A DNA stretch of 64,000 bases, from the NCBI GenBank assembly GCA_027625915.1, contig JANTQA010000047.1, positions 12,710,001 through 12,774,000 on the forward strand, written 5' to 3'. This document shows positions 43,733 to 54,903 of the stretch, one piece after another. The first letter of the stretch is position 1. The number at the start of each line of letters is the position of its first letter. The position numbers and the translations under genes are program-made. The DNA comes from Anaeramoeba flamelloides (taxonomy: Eukaryota > Metamonada > Anaeramoebidae). Under the pieces are notes generated by a model. The model was not told where the DNA came from and searched no databases. It saw only the letters and a list, made by a program, of their open reading frames with translations.

Positions 43733-46700
43733 ATTTATTTATTTCATGAGAGATTTTTATAAAAATACATATTGTAAATTTAACTAATTTTTTTTTTATT
43801 TATCTCAAAATTATATTTAATGTTTGAATAAAAAAATAATCATTTCAAAATTTAAATTTTTGAAAATTTATTTTACACATAAAAATATTTTTTCAGAAAT
43901 TGTTACTCATATTTAAATGTTTGAAGCAAATTCAATAAAATACTCTTTCAAGTTTTAATATCGAAAGAGATTGAAAAATATTTCCTTCAAAGAAATCATT
44001 TTTTTTTTTTGTTTTTTTTTTTTTTTTGAGTATTTCTTTTTTCTGCGCTTTTCTTTTTTTTTTTTGTTTCTTTTGAATTTGAAAAAAATACAACAATTTT
44101 TTATTGATTTATTTAGAGAAAGGAGCAATTAAAGAAAATTTATCAAATAAAAAAAAGAGAAGAAGAAAAATAATTAAAATATATAAAAAAAATAATATTA
44201 TCTTTTTCAGGACCAAATAGAAACTATCCACTGTCGTTAGGTTTTTCAGGATTTGAAAGAATTGAGTAAAATCCTTCAATTAACTAAATTATTTCTAATT
44301 CTGGAAAAGAGCCTTTAGATTTTATGGAGTTTTTAGTTTATTGAGAAAATCAATAGATTTTTGTTAGGTTTTTTTACTTTTTGAAATGTAAAGTAAATTT
44401 ATTTAATTTTCTTTACATTCCAAAAAGTAAAAAAAAAAACTAGGTACTCTACAGCACTTGACGACACACACCCAGAATATATAGGAGGAGTAAAAAAAAG
44501 ACAACAATTAGGATTGGTTAACTCGTTAAGAAGTTTTATTAAAATTAATATTAAAGTAACAAAGAAGAACAATTTATTTTTTCTGAATTTTTATTTTTTC
44601 TTATAATTTTAACAAATTTACTTAATCAAAGTGAAAAAAAAATTAATATTTCTTTGAAAAAGTTTTATTTAGATTTTTTTAGTGTTCAGTTAAATGAAAA
44701 ACAAAAAAATGAAATACTTTATTTGAAAAATTCAGATTCAATTTATTTTTAGATTTTTATTTCTTCTTTAAATTATCAAAATGATTTTTTTTTTGATGTC
44801 ATTCTTTTTTTTAGATCATAGTTGTTGAAATAAAAGAAATATGGAGTTTTTGATCATACTAAATAATATTACTTATCCTAATTTCTTTCTTGAAATTTTT
44901 TATTCAATTTGTTTAAATGTCAATTATTTTTTTTTGCTTATGATGAAAAAAAACATATAAATTGAGTTATTGGTACTTATATATTTAAATTTCTTTTAGG
45001 AAAATCAAAAATTTGTTAAAATAAATTTGGGTAATGGAAATATTATTACTGTGTAGTATTTTCCTGATATTTACATTTCTGAAAGGGTGTTGAAATATAA
45101 AATCATAGATTCCATTATTATTAATAAATAAAAATAATTTCAAATTTTCTTGACTAATAAATAATTATTTGGGATTTATTGGTTTTAATTTAATTTGAAA
45201 TTTTCAGGTAACTCTTTGATAGGAAGAGTATTATTAACAAAATGAAAAGATATTTAAATTTTAATTTTTACCGTTAAAACAAAAAAAAAAAAAAAAAAAA
45301 GCAACTTGCTGTACTATTAATATTCAATATTTGAGGTAGTAGGTAGATTTTAACAATCCTGAGTAACAAGGTTCATTTGAAACTGAATATTTAAAATCAC
45401 TAATTTACCAAAAGAAATTAATATTTGATTAAATAGGGGTAGGTCATATATTCTAAGCTTTCTTTCTATCATAGTAGTTTAAAGGTTTTTTTAAATATCA
45501 ATTATTTTTTATAATTGGTATTTGAAGAAGTAATAAAAAATAATAAGGATAATAAACATAAAACAATAGTTGGTATCCGCCTGATATAAAACCCAAAAAT
45601 CAAAAGAATTTCTTATAAATAGAAAAACTTAAAATCTGTGAGATCCTATTGAGTAAAACAACAATGCTCATTTAGATATTCAATTGAATATCCATCTAAA
45701 ATCCCAATATAAATCAATCATTTTTCTCTACAATCATTTTTACTGTTTCAGTGGCATTAAAATAACATCTTTTTAAATTGTGACTATTGATCTGCAATAT
45801 AAAAAAAACAATTGTTAATCAATTAAGTTTAAAAAAAAAATAAATAAAAAATGTGAATAAATGTGAAAAAATAATTTCAAATTTTGAAATTTCCAAAATA
45901 AATTTTTTCTTCTAATATCAATTCAAACACTTTAGACACAAATAATTCACTTCAAAAATACAATTGGGATATTTGACTGGAAAACCGTTTTCGTAGAATA
46001 TATTTTTATATCAATTCAAAAAATAGAAATTAAAATAATTAAAAAATTGATCAAGAATTAATAGAAAAAAATAATTTATTTCTTGATCCTATCTGTATCA
46101 TTTGATACAATTATTAAATTATTTGTGGGTTTTTTTTTTTGAATTCTTTTTGGAAAAATTTTATTTGAAAAATTTTTGATTAATAAATTGCTTATTATTT
46201 CTAAAGAATTTCCAAAAAGAATTTAAATATCTTATTTTTATTTAATTCATCTAATTCTAAATTTTCGTTCAGAAAATAGGATATTTTTTAAATTTTTTTT
46301 CAAAAAATGAAGATTTATTGGAGGAATATATGTTTTTATTTGATAATTATTTATTTTCCCTTAAAATTAAAAACTCAAAATAAGTTGGAATGTTGCCTCA
46401 ATTTTTCCACTATATTTTCTTTTTCTCTAAGTTGAATCTTTTGTGGTGATTTTTTAATTTTGTTAATTAAACCCCTTTATTTTAATCTTTAAAATAATAT
46501 TCTTTTTTTGGTACATTTTGATAAAAATAATTTGAAAAAAGAATTTTTAAACCTAATTTGTAAAAAAAAAATGTTTTTGTAAAATAATAAGAAAAAGAAA
46601 TTTTTAGTAATAAATAGCTTTTTTATTATAGAAAAAGTAGAATTGATAAAGAAATATCTTCAAAAATAGACTTTGTAATTTTTCCTCATTCTTAATTTCA

Positions 46701-47447
46701 ACAAATTTATTTGGAAGGGTGATCTTTCTAGTTTGGTCTTCAAAAACAAAAAATTTATTTAAGATATACACCTTCTCATTTCTTTTTTTTTTTTTTGTTT
46801 ATTCTTGAAAAATTTCAAGATTCATAATATAACACATTTCGAGATTCAAAACCAAATTTTAATAAAAACTAAAAATTTAATCAAAAAAAAATGTTCAAAA
46901 AATCGAAAAAATAAAGTTTCAACTCTGATTTATTTTAGTTTTTTTATGCAAATCAAGTAACGAATGATCACTAGGTTTCAAAGTTTCATCATCTCTTTAA
47001 ATGACTCAAAAAATCTTTTGTTCCTTAGGTTCCTCAATTTAAATTTCTAAAAAATGTTGAAATATAACTGCTTCCTTAAAAAATTTTAAAATACTGACTG
47101 AATTATTGTATCAACTTTTTGCTTTTCTTACAACAAAGGGAGATTTTAATCACTTGGATAGAATATATAAAAACTCTTTGATCCTTTAAAAATATACAAT
47201 TAATTCACCAGTAACAAACTGAATGTTTTTCAAAGATTAAATTCTATACTCTTCACAATTGAATTTATGAAGAATATTTTCTATTTCACCAAATTTCTTT
47301 CTTGCTCATTCACTGGTTACCAATCTTTTTTGTATTTTGTAAATTTCATTCTTTTTATTAAAATCCAAAGAGTACTGACCAATGAAATAATATCTTGAAA
47401 TTTGTTGCAAAATATATTCATTTTTTTTCAAAATTTTTTTTTTACAA
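43733..47447. other. AT-rich spacer between TOR and the Rogdi-like gene
   Basis: About 3.7 kb with no credible ORF. It contains a probable TOR poly(A) signal (43827-43832), a T-rich stretch near 44000-44070, a family B hairpin cluster (44200-44480) and an A-run near 45283-45300. Nothing else is recognised. Confidence 0.6.
44200..44480. repeat. Hairpin repeat family B
   Basis: The hairpin at about 44363-44445 pairs TTTTTACTTTTTGAAATGTA with its downstream complement. Edge tags CTGTCGTTAGGTTTTTCAGG, AACTAGGTACTC and CACTTGACGACAC match other family B clusters. Confidence 0.65.
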
Positions 47448-48596
47448 ATGACTGAAGAATTGGAACAGCAATGGTATATTCAAAACAAAGTCTCAGTTTT
47501 ATCAACCAAACTCCAAAGCCTTCTTGAAGATTGTATTGATTATTTAAATCGGGCGTTTAATGATTCACAAGATCAGACAATTGAAGAAACAAATGAAAAA
47601 GACAACAAGAAAAATCAAAAAAAAAACGAAAAAAAAACAAATCTTGAACAAAGCCAAATTCTTTACTCGTCTTCTGACAAAGAAAAAGAGAAGGACAAAG
47701 AAAATGACAAACAAAAAGAAAGTGTCCAAGAAAAGCAAAAAGAAAACGAAAGAGAAAAGAACAAGGATAAGGAAAAAAAAACAACACCCAAATTACAAAA
47801 AAACTCAAAAACGAAAATCACAAAAATCCAAAAACAAAAACAAACTCAAAATAAAAAAAAAAAAAAAAGTAAAAACAAAGAAATGGAGAAAAGTAACATG
47901 CAGTCAATGCAAACAAATGTGGTAATGCTAAATTTAACTAAGGGGCGTATTACAGGCTATATGACGATTAACGAATATAAGATCATTCATGCAGATTTGC
48001 AATTGGCTGTAATTGATCACAAATCTGGAAAAAGAAAAACTGTAAACACCTCCATTATGGGCGAGATCCCTTTCATTTTGCGGCAGGCACAGGACGCAAG
48101 GCAATATTTAAAATTGGCTCTCATTGATTTGAATGTACTGTCCCAACAAGGAAAACGAGAAATACGCACTGTTGAGAAGATGGGTGTCCTTCTGAATGTT
48201 GTAAAAAAGATCTTAAGGAGGCTCAATGTTGCAAGGAATGCCTTAGAATTGAATAACTATGATGTTTTCCCCTATTCCCAAACCTCTGATATTTATTTCC
48301 AACAATTGGACCTCACAAACGTAGTCATTGACATCCTAATTGAAAACGATTGCCTTTTGGTGCGTGCTCATTCCTATAAGGTGTTGACACAGGGATTTGC
48401 TGAAGACAAAACAGTTGGAAACTCAATGATCGGCGCAACTGTCAATTACCATAACAAATTAATTGAAGTGACAGATGAAATAGAATCAAGATTTTTTTTG
48501 CCAAATATTAAATTTTTTCGAAACACACTCGCCAAGGCACTCGAATTAATAAGGCAGCTTACAGAAAATATCGAAGTTTTATGTTCGGGATTTTAA
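47448..48596 (+). CDS. Rogdi/RAV2-like V-ATPase assembly factor, 382 aa
   Basis: Single exon. Its order of motifs follows the Rogdi (RAVE complex subunit 2) family. The N-terminal helix WYIQNKVSVLSTKLQSLLED matches [20 protein letters not shown] of human ROGDI. LNLTKGRITGYMTINEYKI matches the region around KGVLTLQGD, and ILRQAQDARQYLKLALIDL matches QQIQDARNHVSQAIYLL. A strand ending NDCLLVRAHSYKVL and a last helix (FFRNTLAKALELIRQLTENI) match the C-terminus. RAVE/mRAVE promotes reassembly of V1 with V0 in the vacuolar/endosomal proton pump. A Lys/Glu/Gln-rich insert (about residues 45-150), absent from the ~290-residue relatives, separates the first helix from the rest. The start ATG follows a T-rich leader; AATAAA lies at 48616. 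Family assignment is by eye. Confidence 0.78.
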   Translation: MTEELEQQWYIQNKVSVLSTKLQSLLEDCIDYLNRAFNDSQDQTIEETNEKDNKKNQKKNEKKTNLEQSQILYSSSDKEKEKDKENDKQKESVQEKQKENEREKNKDKEKKTTPKLQKNSKTKITKIQKQKQTQNKKKKKSKNKEMEKSNMQSMQTNVVMLNLTKGRITGYMTINEYKIIHADLQLAVIDHKSGKRKTVNTSIMGEIPFILRQAQDARQYLKLALIDLNVLSQQGKREIRTVEKMGVLLNVVKKILRRLNVARNALELNNYDVFPYSQTSDIYFQQLDLTNVVIDILIENDCLLVRAHSYKVLTQGFAEDKTVGNSMIGATVNYHNKLIEVTDEIESRFFLPNIKFFRNTLAKALELIRQLTENIEVLCSGF

Positions 48597-50269
48597 TTTG
48601 TTTATTGATTCTTTTAATAAATCCGTTTTTCAAAATTTAAAATACACATATTTACAAACTCCAAATTATTTCTCAATTAATAATAGAAGATTTAAAATCT
48701 CATGAATAAAAATGAACTTATCCACTATAATTTTATAAAAGCTGACCATGTTTTCTTATTGTATTTTTTTGAAAAAATAAATATTCCAAATTTTGAAAAA
48801 AAAAATATTTATTCGAAGTAAATGAAAAATCAATTTATAATTATTTCAGTGATGATATAATACAAACCTTAAAAATAAATTTTTATTTTTGTTTGAATCC
48901 TCAATTCCATATATTTTGAGATCTTTTTTTCAAAAACATGAACATTTTTTTAATAATTTAATTTGTGACTTTTTGTGAACATAATTTCTTGGCCACCTGT
49001 ACGGATTTATTAGTGTTTTGAAAGCAATATAAAATTCTATTTTTTGCTCATGTTTTCACAAGATTTTCAAAGTTAATTTGTGTATTGTTTACAAATATTC
49101 ACAAAAAATGGAATAACAATTGAAACTGGAAAAAAATTTTGTATTGTAAATTTTTTTGTGAATTTTTAAATACCAAACAACTTTTATTTTTGTCAAAAAT
49201 TATTTTTTTGTTGAAAATCAAAGTAAAAATGCTGTGAAAAGCATTGCAAAGATGATAAACTTTTGAAAACTCATAAGATTTTTTGTAAGTGAATTCAAAA
49301 AAATAATTTTTCTTTTTCTCGTGATATTGTCAATATCGTAATAATGAATTTTATCACGATAGATATTTTGTTGCGATAAAGTGGGATTAATCACGATTTT
49401 TTAATATTTTACATGATTATTGATACTATCATGATAATACAGATAATCATCAAAATATCTAAAATTGGAATGTTAATATTTATTCATAAGATTTTTTTTT
49501 ATTTTCTAATAAGATAAAGAATTTTAAAAATCCGATTGAAAAGGTAGGATAAAAAAACAAGAATATAAATTGTAAAAATTTTCTTTATAATTGACAATAA
49601 AATAACCAAACTTTCAACACTAAAAGTTTCTTGTGTCACAAGTTTGATCATGAAACTTTTTATGCATTTCGTATTTGGGTGGTATCAGTAAAATAAATCA
49701 AGTTAAAGTTAACTAATGAAAAGTAACCCTTTGATAGGTTTTGATATAAATGTAAAATGTTAGATATATTTCTTTATAGATAATATTAGTTTAAAGTATC
49801 ATAAGACGTGGGGAAATATTGAAAATTGGTATTTGATAACATATCTTTTGGTAATAAAAAATATTATACCCATGTAATAGCACTGCTTGGTGTCAATCTT
49901 TTTTTATTTTTAATTTTGATTTTTTTCCACTAAAATATGTTTATTGGTTGAAAAAAAACATGAATTTTTTTTATTATTAATTTGAAGGGGGTGGAGGGGG
50001 GGGTTAAGTTAGCGGATGTGGTGTTTCCAATAACAAAAAAAAGAATTTAATGAAAGAATTAAAATATTTGCATTTGATTTTTTTTTTTTTTTTTGATTTC
50101 TGATTATTATTTTGGATTATTGGATTTATATTGCTTCCCCAAACGGTTTTATTCGTTGACGAAATGAAATCTTCTAATATTTAATATAAGAGATATATAA
50201 GCTAGAAACCTCTATATTGTTCGCACAGGGTAAGTTTTATTGTTTTTGGAAAGATGGGAAATGTAGTAT

Positions 50270-50466
50270 AGTACGTTCCACTTTTAAGATACAAACTTTC
50301 AACAAATTTTAAGACACAAAAAAATCTCAAACAAAAACACATTTTTTGATATTTTTTTTTACACAAATTATTGTACTAAAATTTGAATTTTGTAAATGAA
50401 TTTGAATTTTTTTTACCATACCTTAATCTTTGTTGAAAGTTTGTGTAGTAAAAGTTAAACAGGTTG
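50270..50466. mobile_element. MITE family A, copy 3
   Basis: Left part GTTCCACTTTTAAGATACAA with AAACTTTCAAC, right part GTTGAAAGTTTGTG. The outermost bases have diverged. About 197 bp, non-coding. Confidence 0.75.
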
Positions 50467-50570
50467 CAAAAAAAAAAAAAAAAACGAAATATTCAGGCAT
50501 CCCTTTTTGCAAATGTGTAGGAAGTTTTCTTGCATAAAAATCAATACTATTGGTTTCAAAATATAGGTAA

Positions 50571-50745
50571 CAAAATTTTTATTCAGCTTTCCAAAAAAAA
50601 AGATTTTAACTATCACCAAACATTTCAATTTTTTAATTCTGTTTTCAAGTTTAAATTATTAATTTCCCGTGTAAAATTGTGTATTTTGATGATTTATTTT
50701 AATTCTTGAAAGGTGATTTTTTGGTAAAACTGAATGAAAATTGTG
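50571..50745. repeat. Family C inverted-end repeat, copy 2
   Basis: Left CAAAATTTTTATTCAGCTTT and right ACTGAATGAAAATTGTG are imperfect complements. Internal TTTATTTTAATTCTTGAAAG matches the copy at 3294-3469. It lies 13 bp from the next inverted-repeat element. Confidence 0.65.
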
Positions 50746-50758
50746 ATCTTTTTATTTA

Positions 50759-51217
50759 CTGTTGAGAGAAAAATGTTGGACAGGGGAAAATAGTTGGACA
50801 ACAATTATAATTGGGAACATTACTCAAAATGATTTTTAATTTCAATCGTTTGTGATATAACTAAAGAAAATAACAATAATCTACTTATTAGAATAAGGAT
50901 TATTTTAATTCTACTTTTTCAAAACCTTATTTCTTATAATCTAAAGCAAGTTTAAAAATTACCATTTTCAGAATTAATAGTAAACTTTACTAAAACTTGG
51001 ATTTTTGTTAAAAAAAACATGATCTACTTTAGTTATCAACCATTTAAATGAGTATTCTATACACACCACAGATTAATGAACTTGTAACACATTTAAACCT
51101 GGATTTATTTAAAATTCACCTAGTTATCAATAGGATTTGATTTTTAATTTTACTAATGTTCCCAATTAAAAATGCTGTCCAACTATTTTTCTCTGTCCAA
51201 CATTTTTCTCTCAACAG
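50759..51217. mobile_element. 459 bp inverted-repeat element with TTA target duplication
   Basis: Terminal inverted repeats of roughly 60 bp begin CTGTTGAGAGAAAAATGTTG, with a second GTTGGACA inside. The last bases CTCTCAACAG mirror the start. TTA lies directly outside both ends (50756-50758 and 51218-51220), a 3-bp duplication typical of PIF/Harbinger-type elements. No ORF, so it is non-autonomous. Superfamily assignment rests on target-site length only. Confidence 0.75.
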
Positions 51218-51654
51218 TTAGCAAATAACAGTATTTTGGGAGATTATTTAAAAATGTCTTTTACTTTTTGAAAGAATTTTTTTCCTTATGATTTTCTTTC
51301 TCAAGTTAAATTCCAAAAGATTTAATTTCTGATTTTAAAGTTTTGTCAGTCTTTGAGTTCATTCTAAATTCAAGAATAATTTTGAGATTATTAATTTTTT
51401 ATCAATTTTTGATATTAAGCTTCCATAATCAATTCCTCTCCAACATTTGAACATGTTTTAATAAGGTGTTTAATGATTTTTATATAAAAATACAGTATAA
51501 ATCCAAGAAAGGAAGGTTATAATGTATCTTCTTGATGTACTCCTATTCTTTACCCACTTCTTGATAATATTTTAGTCATATTTTATTTTTTTAATTTCTA
51601 ATACATACTATTAATTTGAAAATAAAAAGATCGATATTTTCTTTTTGTTTAAAA

Positions 51655-51805
51655 AAAAAACAACTTATCTAGAATTAAAAAAATCATCAAAGTCGCCAAT
51701 TTGGTAAGAGAAAATTAAAAATTTAAACTGGTTAAGAGGAATTAAAAAATTGAAATTTTACCGGATTTCAAATACCTTTTTAGGAAAGCAGAATGAAAAT
51801 TTTGT
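51655..51805. repeat. Family C repeat, copy 3 (reverse orientation)
   Basis: Read on the reverse strand it begins GTAACAAAATTTTCATTCTG and follows copy 2 through CAATTTTTTAATTC, AGTTTAAATT and TTTGATGATTT. The left boundary is approximate. Confidence 0.55.
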
Positions 51806-53077
51806 TACATTTATTTAACAACAAATGGTATTACCAACTCTATAGAGAACTAATAATACAAAGAATTGAGACAAATCATTTTTTATTCCAAGATCATAAA
51901 ATTTTATCCAATTAACTAACCAAGTAATTATCAAAAAGCAAATCCTTTCAAAAGTAAGATAAAATTAAATAATTCTATTAAGACATCAAATAAATAAAAA
52001 AGGAAGGACCAAGGTTCACAGTTTACAAAGAATCATCCCTGTCTGTCGAAAATTGGAGAACTTTGGGTACAAAATACCTCTAAAACTGTGATTTTTTAAA
52101 AAAAAAAATAGTTTATATACATTCTTGTTCTTTACCACTCGGCTCAAGTAACCATTTTTGGAACAATACCACTATTCGAAAACCTGATTTGTGATTTCAA
52201 TCTTTGACAAAAAGTTCCAAATTAAAAGGTAGAGTAAAAAGTCTTTTCCTACTTTGACATATTGAGATCAGAAAGATTAAAATAAGTGCCTCTCTTGAAA
52301 AACAAAATTCGATTTGAACTTGTTTGAATTCTTTTTTGAAAATAACCCCAAACTTGAGTTGTGTATCAAAAATAACAAAGGTTTTTTTTTACCCATTAAT
52401 GATCTTAACTTTACCCAAAAACAAAAAAAATTATTTTTTTCTTTTCGGTTCAATTTTTACTGGTCTATTCTTTTGCTTTGTTTTCTCTAATATACTCACC
52501 ATGGTTGATTTTATAAAGTACTTTGCTTATTTTCTTTTCTAAAAAGTAAGAATCAAATATTCTATTTATAAATAGAATCCACCAATATTTTTCGAATTAG
52601 ATTCCAACCAGTTAAAAAACCAGTCAAAGAAATTTCTTTTAATTATTGAATTTTTATAATGAGTAAATGAAAATTTTGATTTTGTATTTGAAAATAAAAC
52701 TTTTCATGTCTCAAGAGGAAAAAACACCAAGTTAATGGCTAAACCTATCAGGGGTTATCTTTTTAGGAATTTCAAAAATCAGATTCTTAATTAAATATCA
52801 AGAGAAAATTTTCTAATGACAATTTGGTTTCTTATTAGTATTTTTTAAATTAACACAAATAAGGAGAAAATCATGGAGTATGAACAAGTATTAGCAAAAT
52901 TCAAGAAAATATCAATTGAAATTTGACTTTAATTATTTTTAAATTTAAAAATTACAAAATTCAATTTACCTTATTAAGAACAAATTTTGAGAGAAATTTC
53001 CAAAATGGGCAAAATAAAAATTAAAAAATCAAGATCTATTTTTTCTATTTTCTCTATTAAGTTTTTTATTTAATAAA

Positions 53078-54136
53078 ATGGACTCAACGACATTCTTGAA
53101 GAATATGAAACAAAAAAAAGGAAGAGGACGGGGAAGAGGAAGGGGGAGGAGTGGCCATACAAAAAAAAATAGCAGAAGAAATCTTCCTCAAAAAAATCAA
53201 CAAAAATTTGTCCGTAAAACAACAGATCTCGAACAAAGCGAAACCTTAAAGAAAACACATCAAAAAAAAGAACAAGAACAAGTACAAGAACAAGAACAAT
53301 TACAAAGCGACAAAAACTCTGAAAATAATCAAAAACATAACAACGAGAAAGAAATAAATGAATCAGAAGAAGAAGATCAAGAACAACAAACAGACACAAA
53401 AACTCAAAAGTCTGAACAAATAAGTACCAAAAATGATCCAAACAAAGAATCAGAAACTATTGAAAAAGAAACTGAAGAAGAAAGAGAAGAAGAAGAAGTA
53501 ACTGGTGAAGAAACTGAAGAAGAGAGAAAAAGAAGACTTGACAAAGAAAAACAAATGCAACTTGAACAACAAAAAAAAATTGAAAAACTGCGTAAACGAC
53601 ACGAAGAAAACCAAAAGAAATTAGAAAAAAAACAAGAAAAAACTCAAAAAATTGACAACGAAGATTCTTTAAGTGAGGAGAAAGTTAAAGAAAGACAAGA
53701 AAGAATGAAAAAATTCCAAGAAGAATTAAGAAAGAAAAAAACTGAAGGAAGAGGAAGAGGAAGAGGGAGAGGAAGAGGAAGAGGGAGAGGAAGAGGAAGA
53801 GGGAGGGGAAGAGGGAGAGGAAGAGGAAGAGAAAATTTATATCAAAGAAGTAAAGTGCAAAATCAAAATTTGCCAAGTGAAAATTCCAAAAAAAAAACAA
53901 GTTCTTTATTAACTTCCAAAACAAGTTCTCCTACAACCACAAATACTAAAAGTGAAAAAAAAACAAAGTCTACAAGCAAGAAGACCTCACATCACCACAA
54001 TAAAAAAAAAGCAAATAAAAAAGAGACAGAAGAAGAAAAAAAATTAAAGCTTGACATGGAGAGAGAAAAAAAAAAGGAAATTGCAAGAAAAAAAAGGCTT
54101 AGAAATTTACAGAGAAAAAAGGCACTCCGAAAAAAT
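53078..54136 (+). CDS. RasGEF protein, exon 1 (Gly-Arg and charged N-terminal region)
   Basis: Encodes residues 1-353 of a 998-residue model (exons 53078-54136, 54904-55541, 55785-56427, 56582-57238; total 2,997 nt, in frame throughout). It starts with ATG and a short GRGRGRGRGR run near residues 16-26. A long Glu/Lys/Gln-rich region of predicted coiled or disordered type follows, then a second, longer Gly-Arg run (about residues 224-250) and a Lys-rich tail. Gly-Arg runs usually bind RNA or are arginine-methylated; no folded domain is visible in this exon. The exon ends at AAAAAAT|GTAAGA in phase 0. Linkage to the RasGEF exons rests on splice signals and phase, and is less certain than the RasGEF call itself. 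Confidence 0.65.
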
Positions 54137-54903
54137 GTAAGAATTTTTTTTTCAACAAACTTTTTTTCTCCAGAATTGCAAAAAATTTTAGAGTAAACAA
54201 CAAACACTACACTCTCTGTTCATAACAAATAATGAGAGAGAACTCATTCTGTGATTTTTTTTTTAAATTTATATGAACTCCAATTCAAAATTTTAAACAC
54301 ACCAAAATCCAAATTTTATGAAAAAAAAAATCTTTTTTAATCAATTCTAGAAGAAATACCAGATTAGAACCATCCATAAATCGATATGATAACAATTATT
54401 TATCAATTACAATACTTGCAAAACAAAAAAATAAAAAATTACCAATACTAATAAATTCAAGGGTGTGATCAAAATATTGGAGAGAGAAAGACAAAAAAAA
54501 AATGTATTGGTAAATTTGTTTAAAATTCTATTAACAATTATTAATCGATCAAATGGTTAGAGACTACCTCAACTAATTTTATTTGAGTTCATCACTTTAA
54601 ATTATTCCCATTCAAAATAAAAAAAAATACTGCAACGTTAAAAATTTTGGAGAGCGAACAACATAAAAATTAATTGGGAAATTTGTTGAATTTTTGAGAA
54701 ATATTTTAAAATCTAAGAATATTTTTTAAAATCCAATAAAATTTGAAAGGGCCCAATGAAAAATATCAATCAAATTTTATCATTAAAAAAAATAAAATAA
54801 AGCATAAAACTTTAGATCTCTTAATTAATTAACACTATCTTTCATTTAAAATATTATCGATATTATTTTCCAATTAAATAAATTTGTTTACAAACTAAAA
54901 TAG
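54137..54903 (+). other. RasGEF intron 1 (767 bp) with family E repeat
   Basis: Donor GTAAGA followed by a T tract; acceptor ACTAAAATAG ending at 54903. Contains a family E copy (54265-54620). Phase 0. Confidence 0.65.
54265..54620. repeat. Family E dispersed repeat, copy 3
   Basis: Shares ATTGGAGAGAGAAAGAC, AATCGATCAAATGGTTAGAGA and AACTAATTTTATTTGAGTTC with the copies at 26740 and 34690. Intronic. Confidence 0.6.

Larger units (their letters stand above)
48597..53077. other. Repeat-bearing spacer between Rogdi-like gene and RasGEF
   Basis: About 4.5 kb, no convincing gene. It contains a cluster of ATCACGAT-like palindromes (49318-49450), MITE A copy 3 (50270-50466), family C copies (50571-50745 and ~51655-51805) and a 459 bp inverted-repeat element (50759-51217). 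The ORF at 52324-52542 is hydrophobic and unrecognised. Confidence 0.55.
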
